Part shown: positions 1 to 9,286 of the stretch, one piece after another
Position numbering within the stretch: the first letter of the stretch is position 1
Layout of the letters: every line of letters begins with the position of its first letter
Source of the DNA: Hymenobacter negativus
GTDB taxonomy: Bacteria > Bacteroidota > Bacteroidia > Cytophagales > Hymenobacteraceae
Assembly: GCF_016056375.1 (NCBI RefSeq)
Contig: NZ_JAEDAE010000002.1
Coordinates: forward strand, 1-64,000
Direction: 5' to 3'
DNA length: 64,000 nt
Program-made: the position numbers and the translations under genes
The notes under the pieces: generated by a model
What the model was told of the DNA's origin: nothing
Databases searched by the model: none
Seen by the model: the letters and a program-made list of their open reading frames with translations, nothing else

Positions 1-17
1 GCCGAGCATTGCTCGGC
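1..17. terminator. Possible hairpin at the left edge
   Basis: A 7-nt perfect inverted repeat (GCCGAGC / GCTCGGC, 3-nt loop) lies 39 nt beyond the stop of the minus-strand M16 gene. It could end that transcript, but the flanking T-run would fall outside the window. Confidence 0.3.
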
Positions 18-56
18 ACGACGTTTTCTGTTTCAGCGGGTCGGCAACCGCGTGGC

Positions 57-3000
57 CTAGCTCTTACCCTTCTTAGTCTTGGTTTTGATTTTGCCGCCGT
101 TGTCGGTCTGCATCTTCATCTTTTCATCCGTCGGCACGGCCATTTCCGTGGGGGCGGGCACGGACTTTTTCATCATTTCGGCGGCCACGGGCTTGCCTTC
201 CAAGTCCAGCTCCACCACGGGATAGCCGAGGGCTTGCAGGGCGGGCAGCTGCTTGTTGTCGCCCACCACCACAATGGCCATTTTGTCGGCCGGCAGGTAC
301 TGCTTGGCAATGGCCTGCACGTCTTCCTTCTTCAGGTTTTTCAGAATTTCCGTTTGCTGCTGCACATAGGTCGGGTCGAGGTTGTACTCGACGAGGCGTG
401 CCAGGAAGCCGGCTTTCTGCTGGCCGGTTTCGTAGCGCAGGGCATCGCTCTGGCCCACCGACGACTGCACGAAGGCCAGCTCCTCATCGGAAATCCCGTT
501 TGGGTAGTTCTGGATTTCGCTCATAAATTCCTTCACCGACGCGGCCGTGGCATCGGCGCGCACGCCGGCCTGGGCCGTGAACGGGCCCGCGTAGCGCGTG
601 CCCGCGAAGCCCGAGCGGGCGCCGTAGGTGTAGCCCTTGTTCTCGCGCAGGTTCAGGTTGATGCGGGAGTTGAAGGCGCCGCCGAGCAGGTAGTTGGCCA
701 GGTAGGCGCGGTAGTAGGGGCCGGTGGCGTCGTACTTCATATCCGTGAGGTAGCCCACCCGGATTTCCGATTGCGCCGCGCCGGGCTTGTTCACGAAGTA
801 GATGGTGGTTTTATCGGGCTGCGCGCCGGCCACATCGGCCGGGATGGTCACGTCCTTCTTGGCCCAGTTTTTCAGGAAGCCGAGCTGCTTGTCCAGCGTG
901 GCCTGGTCCACGTCGCCCACTGCCACGAGGTAGCTCACGTTGGGCGCGTAGTACTTGTTGTAGTAGTCCTTCACGTCATCGAGCGTGAGGCTGCTCACCG
1001 AGGCCGTGGTACCAGCCACGGCCGTCCCGGCAATGTTGTTCTGGCCGTAGAGGAGGCGGTTGTAGGTGAGGTCGGCGATGACGCCGGGCTGGTTGGCGAA
1101 GTTGGCAATTTTCTCCAGCTGCTGTTTTTTTACACGGTCAAAGTCCTGAGCGTCAAAGCGTGGGTGCAGCAGGCGCTGGTCGAGCAGCGCCATGGTGGCG
1201 GGCAGGTTCTTGGTCAGGCTCTGCACGTACACGGTGGTTTCGTTGTCGTCGGCATTCACAAATACCGACGAGCCCAGCTTGTCGAGCGCCGCCGAGATTT
1301 CCTCGCCGGTGTACTTCTCCGAGCCTTCGTTCAGCATGCCGGCCGTGAGTTCGGCAATGCCGGCTTTGCCGGGCATGTTCTGCTCGAGGCGGTGGCCGCC
1401 GCGAATGGTCAGGCGCATGGTCACGGCCGGAATCTCGCTGTTGCGGGTGCCTACCACCTTCAGGCCGTTGGGCAGCGTTTCCTGGTACAGGGCGGGCACT
1501 TTCACCACCGGGTTGGCCCCGGACTTGGGCTGCTTGTTGCGGTCGAAAGTATCGGTGGCCTTCGTGTATTTCAGGCCGTTGTAGCCATAGTCGGGAGCTT
1601 TGTAGCCGGCTTTGTCGATGGTGTAGTTGTCGGGCTTGGCGGCGGCCACGCTGCCGGTTTTGGGCAGCACGCTCAGAATTACGGCGTGCTTGCCTTTGAT
1701 GTACTTGTCGTACACGCGCTGCACATCGGCCTTGGTGAGGGCCTGCAGGCGCTTGGTTTCCACAGTGATGTAGTTGGGGTTGCCGAAGAAAGTCTGGTTG
1801 GCGGCGAGCTGGCTCACCTTGCCCTGCACGCTGGCCAGGCCGCTCACGTTCTGGGCCTCGGTCTGTGCCTTGAAGCGTTGCAGGTCTTCATCGGTAATGC
1901 CTTTTTTCTCAAACTCCCGCATCGTGTTGCGGATAATCGCCTCCGTGCTGTCCAGCGTCTTGCCGGGGAAGGGCAGGGCCACGAAATCGAAGAAGCCGCC
2001 CAGCTCCGAGTTCTGCTGGTAAGCCTGGGCCTGCACGGCTTTCTGGTTCTTCACCAGGTTTTTATAGATGAGCGAGCTTTTGCCACCGCCGAGAATTTCA
2101 GCCAGCGCGTCGAGTGGCATTTCGTCGGGGTGGCCGTGGGGCACCGTCGGGAACACCATCTGCAACATCGGGAAGCGCACGTTGTCGGTGTAGCTCACGT
2201 AGCGGTCGGCGGTGAGTACGGGCTCGGGCAGCTTCTGCACCGGCACGGCCGGCCCGCGCTTGATGGGCCCAAAGTATTTCTCCACCAGCTTCACCACCTG
2301 GGCGGGCTGCACGTCGCCGCCCACGGTCAGGGTGGCGTTGTTGGGGCCGTACCAACGCAGGAAGAAGTTCTTGAGGTCCTGCAAATCAGCGCGGTCCAAG
2401 TCTTCGAGGTAGCCAATCGTGAGCCAGGAGTAGGGGTGGCCGTAGGGATACAGCGTCTTCGAGATGTACTCGCTGGCCAGGCCGTAGGGGCGGTTATCGT
2501 AATTCTGGCCCCGCTCGTTTTTCACCGTCGAGCGCTGAATTTCAAATTTCTTCTGGCTCACGGCATCCAGCAGGAAGCCCATGCGGTCGGCTTCCAGCCA
2601 CAGGCCGGTTTCGAGCTGGTTGCTGGGCAGCGTCTCAAAGTAGTTGGTGCGGTCCTGGTTGGTGCTGCCGTTGAGGGTGCCGCCGGCGGCCGTCACCAAC
2701 TTAAAGTGTTGCTGGTCGCCCACGTGGTCGGAGCCCTGAAACATCATGTGCTCAAAGAAGTGCGCGAAGCCCGACTTGCCAATCTGCTCGCGGGCCGAGC
2801 CCACGTGGTAGGTCACGTCCACGTGCACCAGCGGGTCGGAGTGGTCCTCGCTCACGATGAGCGTGAGGCCGTTGGGCAGCACGTACTTCTCGTAGGGGAT
2901 GACGAGCTGGCCGGGCTGCTTGGTCACTTTTTCCACGAGGCGGGTGCCGCCGGGCGTGGTGGCCAAGGCCGTTTTGGTAGCGGGCGCTTTGGCCGCCGGT

Positions 3001-3068
3001 TTTTGCTGGGCAAGGCTGACGGTAGTCATCAGCGCCAGGCCCAGGGTGGACAGAAAACGAAGGTTCAT
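57..3068 (-). CDS. Exported M16-family zinc peptidase (pitrilysin type, two-repeat)
   Basis: Predicted periplasmic zinc metallopeptidase of 1003 residues. Residues 1-21 form a signal peptide ending in VSLAQ. The inverted zinc motif HxxEH is at residues 103-107 (HFFEH), with the downstream glutamate in the NERGQ stretch. A first M16 domain is followed by a second, non-catalytic M16 repeat, which is the usual size for two-domain bacterial members. The frame stays open upstream for 56 codons, but the ATG at 3066-3068 directly precedes the signal peptide and is the better start. The C-terminus is an unusual lysine-rich tail (KMKMQTDNGGKIKTKTKKGKS region) that resembles the end of the lipoprotein at 10676-11344. 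Family assignment is firm; the substrate is unknown. A second M16 gene lies at 60205-63189. Confidence 0.9.
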   Translation of the reverse strand: MNLRFLSTLGLALMTTVSLAQQKPAAKAPATKTALATTPGGTRLVEKVTKQPGQLVIPYEKYVLPNGLTLIVSEDHSDPLVHVDVTYHVGSAREQIGKSGFAHFFEHMMFQGSDHVGDQQHFKLVTAAGGTLNGSTNQDRTNYFETLPSNQLETGLWLEADRMGFLLDAVSQKKFEIQRSTVKNERGQNYDNRPYGLASEYISKTLYPYGHPYSWLTIGYLEDLDRADLQDLKNFFLRWYGPNNATLTVGGDVQPAQVVKLVEKYFGPIKRGPAVPVQKLPEPVLTADRYVSYTDNVRFPMLQMVFPTVPHGHPDEMPLDALAEILGGGKSSLIYKNLVKNQKAVQAQAYQQNSELGGFFDFVALPFPGKTLDSTEAIIRNTMREFEKKGITDEDLQRFKAQTEAQNVSGLASVQGKVSQLAANQTFFGNPNYITVETKRLQALTKADVQRVYDKYIKGKHAVILSVLPKTGSVAAAKPDNYTIDKAGYKAPDYGYNGLKYTKATDTFDRNKQPKSGANPVVKVPALYQETLPNGLKVVGTRNSEIPAVTMRLTIRGGHRLEQNMPGKAGIAELTAGMLNEGSEKYTGEEISAALDKLGSSVFVNADDNETTVYVQSLTKNLPATMALLDQRLLHPRFDAQDFDRVKKQQLEKIANFANQPGVIADLTYNRLLYGQNNIAGTAVAGTTASVSSLTLDDVKDYYNKYYAPNVSYLVAVGDVDQATLDKQLGFLKNWAKKDVTIPADVAGAQPDKTTIYFVNKPGAAQSEIRVGYLTDMKYDATGPYYRAYLANYLLGGAFNSRINLNLRENKGYTYGARSGFAGTRYAGPFTAQAGVRADATAASVKEFMSEIQNYPNGISDEELAFVQSSVGQSDALRYETGQQKAGFLARLVEYNLDPTYVQQQTEILKNLKKEDVQAIAKQYLPADKMAIVVVGDNKQLPALQALGYPVVELDLEGKPVAAEMMKKSVPAPTEMAVPTDEKMKMQTDNGGKIKTKTKKGKS

Positions 3069-3406
3069 TTCGCGGAAAAAAGTGGAGAAGTAAGAACATC
3101 GAATGGAGCTGCAACTTACGGCCGCTGCTGCAATTGTGCCGGGGGGGGTGGCGCGCCCGGCAGGCCAGGAGCCGCCGACAGCATTGCGGCTCCCAGCCTG
3201 GCGGCGCGAGCCCCCATATGGGCCAGCACCTTTCATTGGTAAGAAGGCAGGAGGAGCGTATTTTTGATTTTTGCTCCCAGCCAGTATAGTCCAGCGCGAA
3301 TGATGTCATCAATGAAAAAGCTGCTGGCTACAGGCAGTGCCCCGGTCAGTTTTCATGGGCTCAGGAAAGCTGATTCATCTGTTTATTCAGTTGTCTTACA
3401 AGGGGT
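3069..3406. other. Divergent intergenic region
   Basis: 338 nt between the divergently read M16 peptidase and histidine kinase genes. It holds a run of eight G near 3140 and a GC-rich imperfect repeat, and is more AT-rich close to the kinase start. It probably carries both promoters, but no clear TAnnTTTG box was found. Confidence 0.4.
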
Positions 3407-5110
3407 ATGACGCCACAGGAATTATTCAGAGGGGGAGGGGAAATGGGCGCGCGCATCCGGGCGCTCGACTGGTCGCAGACGCAACTGGGGCCCGTTGATG
3501 CCTGGCCCCAGAGCTTGATAACGGCCGTGAACATCATGCTGGGCTCGCGCTTTCCGATGATGGTGCACTGGGGCCCCGAGTTGGTGCACTTCTACAACGA
3601 CGGCTACGCCACCATTCTGCAGGGCAAGCACCCCGGCGCGCTGGGCCAGCCGGCCGAGCCTTGGTGGCGCGAAATGTGGCCTTTCCTGCTCGGCATCTTC
3701 CGGCCCGTGCTGGCCGGTGAAACCACCTATTTCGAAAACGGCCTGGTGCTGCCCAACCGCCAGGGCTTCGTGGAAGAAGCCTATTTCACGTTCTCACACA
3801 GCCCCATTTACGACGAAAGTGGGCAGGTGGGCGGCATCTTCGTCACGGCCCTCGAAACCACCGCCACCGTGCTGCAACAGCGTCGGCTGGCGCTGCTTAG
3901 CCACCTCATGGCGCAAACGGCCGGGTCGGTGCTACCCGTCGAGGCGGCTCAGCACATCATCGCGTCCTTGGGCACCGATGCCGAGGACATTCCCTTCGCC
4001 TTGCTTTACGCACACGAGCCCGGCGCTACGCACGCGCAGTTGCGGGCCTGGTTTGGCCTGCCCGCCGGTGAGCCTGCCGCCCCCGCCGCCATCGCAATAA
4101 GCTTAGCCGAGCCCAATCCATCCGACTGGCCCCTGGCCGAAGCACTACGCCTCGGCGAGCCGCTGCTGGTGGAGCGCCTGCCCGAGCGTTTCCAGCCCTG
4201 GCCGCCGGGCACGTGGCCCACACCGCCCACGCGCGCCCTGCTGTTGCCGCTGCTGGTGGCGCCGGGCAGCCGCACGGCAGCGGTGCTGGTAGTGGGACTG
4301 AGCGCGCGGCGCCCACTGGACGAGGCCTACCGGGCCTTTTTTGCGCTGGTGGCCGACTACGCCGGCCGGGCCTTGGCGCGGGCCACCACCATCCACGAGG
4401 CGCAACGCCTGAACCAGGCCCTGCGTCAGGTCAATAGCTCGCTCGACTCCTTCGTGCACATCGTGGCCCACGACCTGAAAGGCCCGGCCAACAACCTGAC
4501 CAGCTTGCTTGAGGCTTACCACGAGGAAGCCCCCGGCGCTGCTCGCGACCACCTTATGGCCCTGGTCGAATCCGAAGTGCAGCGTCTTACGGGCACCATT
4601 CAAGGCCTGCTGCACCTGCTGTACACCCAGCACGGAGCCGCCGCTACGCTTCCCGAAACGGTGGCCCTGGCCGACGTGTACGCCACGGTGCGGGGCGAAG
4701 TGACCGACCTGCTCTCCCAGCAGCAGGGCCAGCTCACGGCCGATTTCTCGGCCGCGCCCACCGTGCACTACCCCCGCATCTACCTGGAAAGCATTCTAAA
4801 AAACTTGGTCAGCAACGCCCTCAAATACCGCACGCCGAAGCGCGCCCCTGTGGTGGAGGTGCGCAGCCGGCGGCAGGGCACGGATGTGGTGCTGACCGTG
4901 ACCGACAATGGCCGGGGCATTGACCTGCCCCGGGACCGCGAACGCCTGTTTCAGCCCTTCACCCGTCTCACGGCCGAAGGCGAGGGGGCCGGGCTGGGCT
5001 TGCACATGATTCAGTCCATCGTGCAGCAGCGCGGCGGCTCGCTCGAAGTGAGCAGCACTCCCGGCGCAGGGACGGTGTTTGCTGTGAGGCTGCCCGAAAT
5101 AGCGGCATAG
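3407..5110 (+). CDS. Orphan sensor histidine kinase (PAS-like, GAF-like, HisKA, HATPase)
   Basis: A 567-residue soluble two-component kinase with no transmembrane segment, so probably a cytoplasmic sensor. Residues 20-160 are a PAS-like domain (WSQTQLGPVDAWP start, typical of a large family of bacterial PAS kinases). Residues 165-330 look like a GAF domain. The HisKA phospho-acceptor is His355 in VAHDLKGP. The ATPase domain has the N box (NLVSNALKY, 467-474), G1 box (DNGRGID, 500-506) and G2 box (GAGLGL, 527-532). No response regulator gene is adjacent, so its partner is elsewhere. An AAGGGG stretch just before the ATG may be the ribosome binding site. It converges with pheT across a short hairpin. 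Confidence 0.88.
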   Translation: MTPQELFRGGGEMGARIRALDWSQTQLGPVDAWPQSLITAVNIMLGSRFPMMVHWGPELVHFYNDGYATILQGKHPGALGQPAEPWWREMWPFLLGIFRPVLAGETTYFENGLVLPNRQGFVEEAYFTFSHSPIYDESGQVGGIFVTALETTATVLQQRRLALLSHLMAQTAGSVLPVEAAQHIIASLGTDAEDIPFALLYAHEPGATHAQLRAWFGLPAGEPAAPAAIAISLAEPNPSDWPLAEALRLGEPLLVERLPERFQPWPPGTWPTPPTRALLLPLLVAPGSRTAAVLVVGLSARRPLDEAYRAFFALVADYAGRALARATTIHEAQRLNQALRQVNSSLDSFVHIVAHDLKGPANNLTSLLEAYHEEAPGAARDHLMALVESEVQRLTGTIQGLLHLLYTQHGAAATLPETVALADVYATVRGEVTDLLSQQQGQLTADFSAAPTVHYPRIYLESILKNLVSNALKYRTPKRAPVVEVRSRRQGTDVVLTVTDNGRGIDLPRDRERLFQPFTRLTAEGEGAGLGLHMIQSIVQQRGGSLEVSSTPGAGTVFAVRLPEIAA

Positions 5111-5113
5111 CCG

Positions 5114-5143
5114 GTAGCGCAGACTTAAATAAGCCTGCGCTAC
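5114..5143. terminator. Bidirectional hairpin between convergent genes
   Basis: 14-nt arms (5114-5127 and 5130-5143) with one G-U type mismatch and a 2-nt loop, in the 44-nt gap between the kinase stop and the pheT stop. Placement fits a shared terminator, although no long T-run follows. Confidence 0.55.
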
Positions 5144-5154
5144 ACGTCGTCAGG

Positions 5155-7590
5155 CTACTTCCGAATCAGTGCGCCCGCCTGCTTCTCGAACTGCTGAATC
5201 AATTTCTGCATCACCTGGTCGATGGCCTGCTCGCTGAGCGTCTGGCTAAAATCCTGCAGAGTGAAGCTCACCGAGTACGACTTTTTGCCCGCACCTAGGT
5301 TCTCGCCGGCGTACACGTCGAACACGTTGATGCTGTGCAACAGCTTCTTCTCCGTCTTCCGAGCAATCTGCTGCAGCTGGTCGAAGGTCACCGATTGGTC
5401 CACCACGATGCTCAAATCGCGGCGCACTTCCGGGAATTTCGACAGCTCGCGGGCCACCAGCGTGGGCTTGTATTTTTTGCTCAGCGCATCCCAGTCCAGC
5501 TCGGCGTACCACACCGGCTGCGACACGTCCATCTTTTTCAGCACCGAGGCCGATACCGCGCCCAGCTGCGCCAGCGGCTGGTTATGCACCAGCAGCGTGA
5601 GGCCGCCCGCCAGGTACTCGTGCTGCACCGGCTGCGAAGCCGCCCCGCCGAAGCCCAGCGCTGCCAGCACCTGTTGCACCGCCCCCGCCAGGTCGTGGAA
5701 AGCGGCCTTCTCGGATTTGTTCTGCCAGGTTTCGCCGGCGGCGTTGCCGGTCAGGTAAATCACCAGCTTGTTCTTTTCCTGGTACTTGCCGTTCTCGTTT
5801 TGCGCGTAGGTTTTGCCGAATTCGTACAGCTTCAAGTCGCGCTGGCGGCGGTTGATGTTGTGCCGGATAATCTCCAAGCCCGAGTGCAGCAGCGTGGGCC
5901 GCATCACGTTCAAATCAACGCTGTTATAGTTGAGAATCCGCACCAGCGAATTGTTCGCCTCGCCCTCTTTCTCGAAATACAGCGAGTTGGTGAGCGAGTT
6001 GGTGAGAATCTCCGAATAGCCCTGGCCGCTGAGCAGCGCGGCAATTTTCACGCGCGTCACCTCCGGGTCGGGGTTTGGGAATTTGGCCAGAAACGAGGCC
6101 GAGTTGTTGGGGCGCAAAGCCACGTTGTTGTAGCCGTAGATGCGCAGAATTTCCTCAATCACGTCGGCCTCGCGGGTCACGTCCACCTTGTGGGGCGGCA
6201 CGGTCAGCGTCCAGGTGTCCTGGTCGCCGGCATTGGGATTTTCTTCGCTGATTTCGATGTCGAGGTCGGTCAAAATCTGGCGGATGCGCTCAGGCGCAAT
6301 GTACTGGCCCACCAGCCGCTCCACGCGGGGCAGGCGCAGGCGCACCGTGGCGGGCTGCACGGGCGCGGGGTACTCGTCCACCACCGGCGCGGCGATGGTG
6401 GCACCCGCCACTTCCTGGAGCAGCAGCGCCGCCCGCTGCAAGGCCACCAGCACCATATTCGGGTCGGTGCCGCGCTCGAAGCGGAACGAGGCATCCGTTT
6501 TCAGCTGGTGCGTCTGGGAGGTGCGGCGCACGGCGGCCGGGCTGAAGTAGGCGCTTTCCAGGAACACGCGGGTGGTGCTTTCGCTCACGCCCGAGGTCTT
6601 GCCGCCAAACACGCCAGCCAGCGCCATTGGGGCACCGTTAGCATCGGCAATCACCAAATCCTCGGCTTTCAGCGTGCGCTCGATGCCATCGAGCGTCACG
6701 AATTTCTCGCCGGCCTCGGCGCGCTTCACGCGAATCTGGCCTTCGGTAATCTGGTCAGCATCGAAGGCATGGAGTGGCTGGCCCAACTCGTGCAGCACGA
6801 AGTTGGTCACGTCCACCACGTTGTTGATAGGCGAGAGGCCGATGCTGCGCAGACGGCGCTGCAGCCACTCCGGCGACGGGCCCACCTGCACATTCTCCAG
6901 CAGCAAGCCGGCGTAGCGCGGGCTGGCTTCCACGTCCTCAATGGTAACCTTGATATTATTTGCTGCCGAAGCGAGAGCCGCGAAGCCGCTCACATCGGGC
7001 AAATGGCAGGGCTGGCGCAACAAAGCGCGCAGCTCGCGGGCCACGCCGTAGTGCGAGGCGGCATCGGCCCGGTTAGGCGTGAGGCCGATTTCGTACACCG
7101 TATCGGAGCCCAGGCCGAAGTAGTCGGCAGCGGGTGTGCCGTTGGGTAGCTCGGTATCGAGCACCATAATGCCGGCGTGCGACTGGCCCAGGCCGATTTC
7201 GTCCTCGGCGCAAATCATGCCTTCGGAAGCAGCGCCGCGTATTTTGCTTTTCTTGATTTTGAACGGCTCGCCCTGCGCGGGGTGCAGCTCAGCGCCTTCC
7301 AGGGCCACTACTACACGCTGGCCGGCGGCCACGTTGGGGGCGCCGCACACAATCTGGCGCGGGGCGCCGTCGCCCACGTCCACGGTGGTCAGGCTGAGCT
7401 TGTCGGCATCGGGGTGGCGCTCGCAGGTGAGCACGGTACCCAGCACCACGCCGCGCAGGCCGCCGGGAATGCTTTCCAGCTCCTCGGCGCTTTCCACTTC
7501 CAGCCCCGAGCCGGTGAGAAGCGCGCCAATCTCGGCGGCAGGTTTATCGGTAGGAATGAGGGTTTTAAGCCAATCGAGGGAAATACGCAT
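5155..7590 (-). CDS. pheT: Phenylalanine--tRNA ligase beta subunit
   Basis: 811 residues, the normal length for bacterial PheT. The N-terminus MRISLDWLKTLI is characteristic. It is followed by the EMAP-II-like tRNA-binding domain (about residues 40-155, CERHPDADKL motif), the B3/B4 editing domain (VDVTNFVLHELGQPLHAFD motif), the B5 domain, the catalytic-core-like domain, and the C-terminal FDX-ACB anticodon-binding domain (about 715-808, FPEVRRDLSIVVD). It forms the alpha2-beta2 synthetase with PheS, which charges tRNA-Phe in the cytoplasm; pheS is not in the window. The start is the ATG at 7588-7590. Confidence 0.97.
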   Translation of the reverse strand: MRISLDWLKTLIPTDKPAAEIGALLTGSGLEVESAEELESIPGGLRGVVLGTVLTCERHPDADKLSLTTVDVGDGAPRQIVCGAPNVAAGQRVVVALEGAELHPAQGEPFKIKKSKIRGAASEGMICAEDEIGLGQSHAGIMVLDTELPNGTPAADYFGLGSDTVYEIGLTPNRADAASHYGVARELRALLRQPCHLPDVSGFAALASAANNIKVTIEDVEASPRYAGLLLENVQVGPSPEWLQRRLRSIGLSPINNVVDVTNFVLHELGQPLHAFDADQITEGQIRVKRAEAGEKFVTLDGIERTLKAEDLVIADANGAPMALAGVFGGKTSGVSESTTRVFLESAYFSPAAVRRTSQTHQLKTDASFRFERGTDPNMVLVALQRAALLLQEVAGATIAAPVVDEYPAPVQPATVRLRLPRVERLVGQYIAPERIRQILTDLDIEISEENPNAGDQDTWTLTVPPHKVDVTREADVIEEILRIYGYNNVALRPNNSASFLAKFPNPDPEVTRVKIAALLSGQGYSEILTNSLTNSLYFEKEGEANNSLVRILNYNSVDLNVMRPTLLHSGLEIIRHNINRRQRDLKLYEFGKTYAQNENGKYQEKNKLVIYLTGNAAGETWQNKSEKAAFHDLAGAVQQVLAALGFGGAASQPVQHEYLAGGLTLLVHNQPLAQLGAVSASVLKKMDVSQPVWYAELDWDALSKKYKPTLVARELSKFPEVRRDLSIVVDQSVTFDQLQQIARKTEKKLLHSINVFDVYAGENLGAGKKSYSVSFTLQDFSQTLSEQAIDQVMQKLIQQFEKQAGALIRK

Positions 7591-7695
7591 GGGGAGGATT
7601 CAATTATTCGGAGCCGATGGCCCGGCTAGCGGGCACTGCCACAAAGGTACAACCCCCGGCAAGCCGTCAGAAAATGCTGCCGCCCAAGCCGGTTT

Positions 7696-8307
7696 TTACT
7701 CGTGGAAGGACTTTTCGCCGGCCGGAATGGCGACTTGCAGCCGGTTTTCGGCCGGTGGCACCGGGCAGCTGTACTCGTTATTGTAAGCGCAATATGGATT
7801 GTAGGCGCGGTTAAAATCAAGCTCGATTTCCGTTTCATTCAGCCGTGGAAGGGGTGCGTCGAGGTAGCGGCCGCCGCCGTAGGTTTCGTGGCCGTTGGTG
7901 AGGTCGGTGAAGGGAATAAATAGCGTGGAATCGCGGCCGTTGGCTTTCAAATAAACCCGTAATTGCTGCGGCGAATTATTAATATTGAATTTCACTACGC
8001 CCCAATTCAGGTATTTCTCAGCTTTATTATCGCTCATCTGAATAAGCGTGGTGTCGGGGTTTTCGGTGCGCGAAATATCGGCGTGCGGCACGAAGGCTAA
8101 ATCGCCGGGATAATACTTCAGGCTATCAAATTGGGGCTTTTGTGCAGCGGCAATCGGAGAATTTTCCGATTGCCGAAAGTTGCGATTTTTCTCGCTGCGA
8201 AATTTATTTAGCTGCGCTAAATAGTCGCTATTATTTGGTTTTGCGTCATTCAGCGAATAGAGAATAATGCCGATGATGGCGACGGCTAAAGCAATTTTTT
8301 TAATCAT
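7696..8307 (-). CDS. DUF1684 family protein, membrane-anchored or exported
   Basis: About 203 residues. An N-terminal hydrophobic segment (IALAVAIIGIILYSL) acts as signal or anchor. The C-terminal signature NPYCAYNNEYSCPVPPAEN followed by PAGEK is diagnostic of DUF1684, a family of unknown biochemical role. A start 7 codons further upstream is possible; the chosen ATG puts two lysines right before the hydrophobic stretch. The 5' half of the gene is visibly AT-richer than its neighbours (many AAT, TTA, AAA codons), which may mean later acquisition. It sits between pheT and radC with its own upstream space. Confidence 0.8.
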   Translation of the reverse strand: MIKKIALAVAIIGIILYSLNDAKPNNSDYLAQLNKFRSEKNRNFRQSENSPIAAAQKPQFDSLKYYPGDLAFVPHADISRTENPDTTLIQMSDNKAEKYLNWGVVKFNINNSPQQLRVYLKANGRDSTLFIPFTDLTNGHETYGGGRYLDAPLPRLNETEIELDFNRAYNPYCAYNNEYSCPVPPAENRLQVAIPAGEKSFHE

Positions 8308-8333
8308 TAAAATTTGTTTTGAAATCAACTCTT

Positions 8334-8422
8334 ATGTTGAGCGCAGTGAATCATCGGATGATGTAATAATAAAATCAGAATTGTTCAGCCAATGCTCTCA
8401 GATGCTTCACTGCGTTCAGCAT
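8334..8422. repeat. Imperfect inverted repeat upstream of the DUF1684 gene
   Basis: Arms 8334-8355 and 8401-8422 match at 19 of 22 positions with a 45-nt spacer. The sequence (GAGCGCAGTGAATCATC type) does not recur in the window. It occupies most of the gap between the DUF1684 start and the radC stop. Confidence 0.6.
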
Positions 8423-8429
8423 GACAGAT

Positions 8430-9194
8430 TTACAACATGCCTTCGTCAGCAAAGCTGTAATAGCCCTGGTCGGAGTAAATAAGGTGGTCGAGAATCGGCA
8501 AATCCAGAAAATTGCCGGCCTCTTTCAGTTTCTTAGTGAGCTGGATGTCGGCGGCGCTGGGGTTACGGTTACCGCTGGGGTGGTTGTGCACCAGAATAAT
8601 ACTGCTGGCCAATTGTTCGAGGGCTTCTTTGAAAATCATTTTGGGGTCGGCCACGGTGCCGGCCACGCCGCCCCGGCTAATGGCGGTTTTGCGCATCACC
8701 ACGTTGGCGCGGTTCAGCAGAATTACCCAGAATTCCTCGTGCGGCAAATCCATCAAATTGGGTCGAATCAAATTGTAGATGTCGCGCGAGCAGGTGATGG
8801 TGGTGCGCGGGGCGGCGTCGGCTTCCTTGCGGCGGCGGCCTAGCTCCAGCGCGGCCACCACTGTAATGGCCTTGGCCGGGCCGATGCCGGGGTGGCGGCA
8901 AAGTTGCTTCACGCTTTCGCGGGCCAGGGCATTGAGGTCGTTGCCCACGCCTTGCAGCATGATTTTGCCCACGTCTACAGCTGTCAGCTTGGTGGTGCCC
9001 GAGCCGATGAGGATGGCTAGCAGCTCGGCATCGGAGAGGGTGGCGCGGCCTTTGGCCATCAGCTTTTCGCGGGGCCGGTCGTCCTCGGCCCAGCTCTTGA
9101 TGCCGGTGGCAGGGGCGGGGTAGAGTGACTGGGATTCTGGTAGATTGTCAGCGGGTTCCATGCGGCGATTGGCGGTAGAATGTAAAAAGTCCAT
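8430..9194 (-). CDS. radC: RadC family (JAB/MPN-domain) protein
   Basis: 254 residues. The N-terminal part (residues 35-120) has the helix-hairpin-helix-like UPF0758 region (RPREKLMAKG, LSDAELLAILIGSGT, CRHPGIGPAKA). The C-terminal JAB1/MPN-type metalloprotease-like fold carries the HNHPSGNRNPSAAD signature, in which the two His and the Asp are the predicted zinc ligands. The name implies DNA repair, but the true function of the family is unsettled. ATG codons exist at residues 1 and 12, and either could be the start. It reads divergently from the metallophosphoesterase gene. Confidence 0.92.
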   Translation of the reverse strand: MDFLHSTANRRMEPADNLPESQSLYPAPATGIKSWAEDDRPREKLMAKGRATLSDAELLAILIGSGTTKLTAVDVGKIMLQGVGNDLNALARESVKQLCRHPGIGPAKAITVVAALELGRRRKEADAAPRTTITCSRDIYNLIRPNLMDLPHEEFWVILLNRANVVMRKTAISRGGVAGTVADPKMIFKEALEQLASSIILVHNHPSGNRNPSAADIQLTKKLKEAGNFLDLPILDHLIYSDQGYYSFADEGML

Positions 9195-9286
9195 TAAATG
9201 TAAAGCAAAAGCCGGCCGGGCGCGTTTAAGCTCCGAGGCCGTGGCTGCATTGTGGCGCGACGGCGTAATTCGAAGCGAAGGTTTTT

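Noticed and set aside
9..3242. Long open frame (1077 codons) on the plus strand opposite the M16 peptidase
   Set aside because: It is the antisense shadow of a well-supported M16 gene; His/Val/Gly-rich low-complexity product, typical of high-GC antisense frames.
5335..7149. 604-codon open frame opposite pheT
   Set aside because: Antisense of pheT; product has no domain features.
8148..8175. 10-nt inverted repeat inside the DUF1684 gene
   Set aside because: Lies in coding sequence, short, can arise from codon choice; no sign of function.
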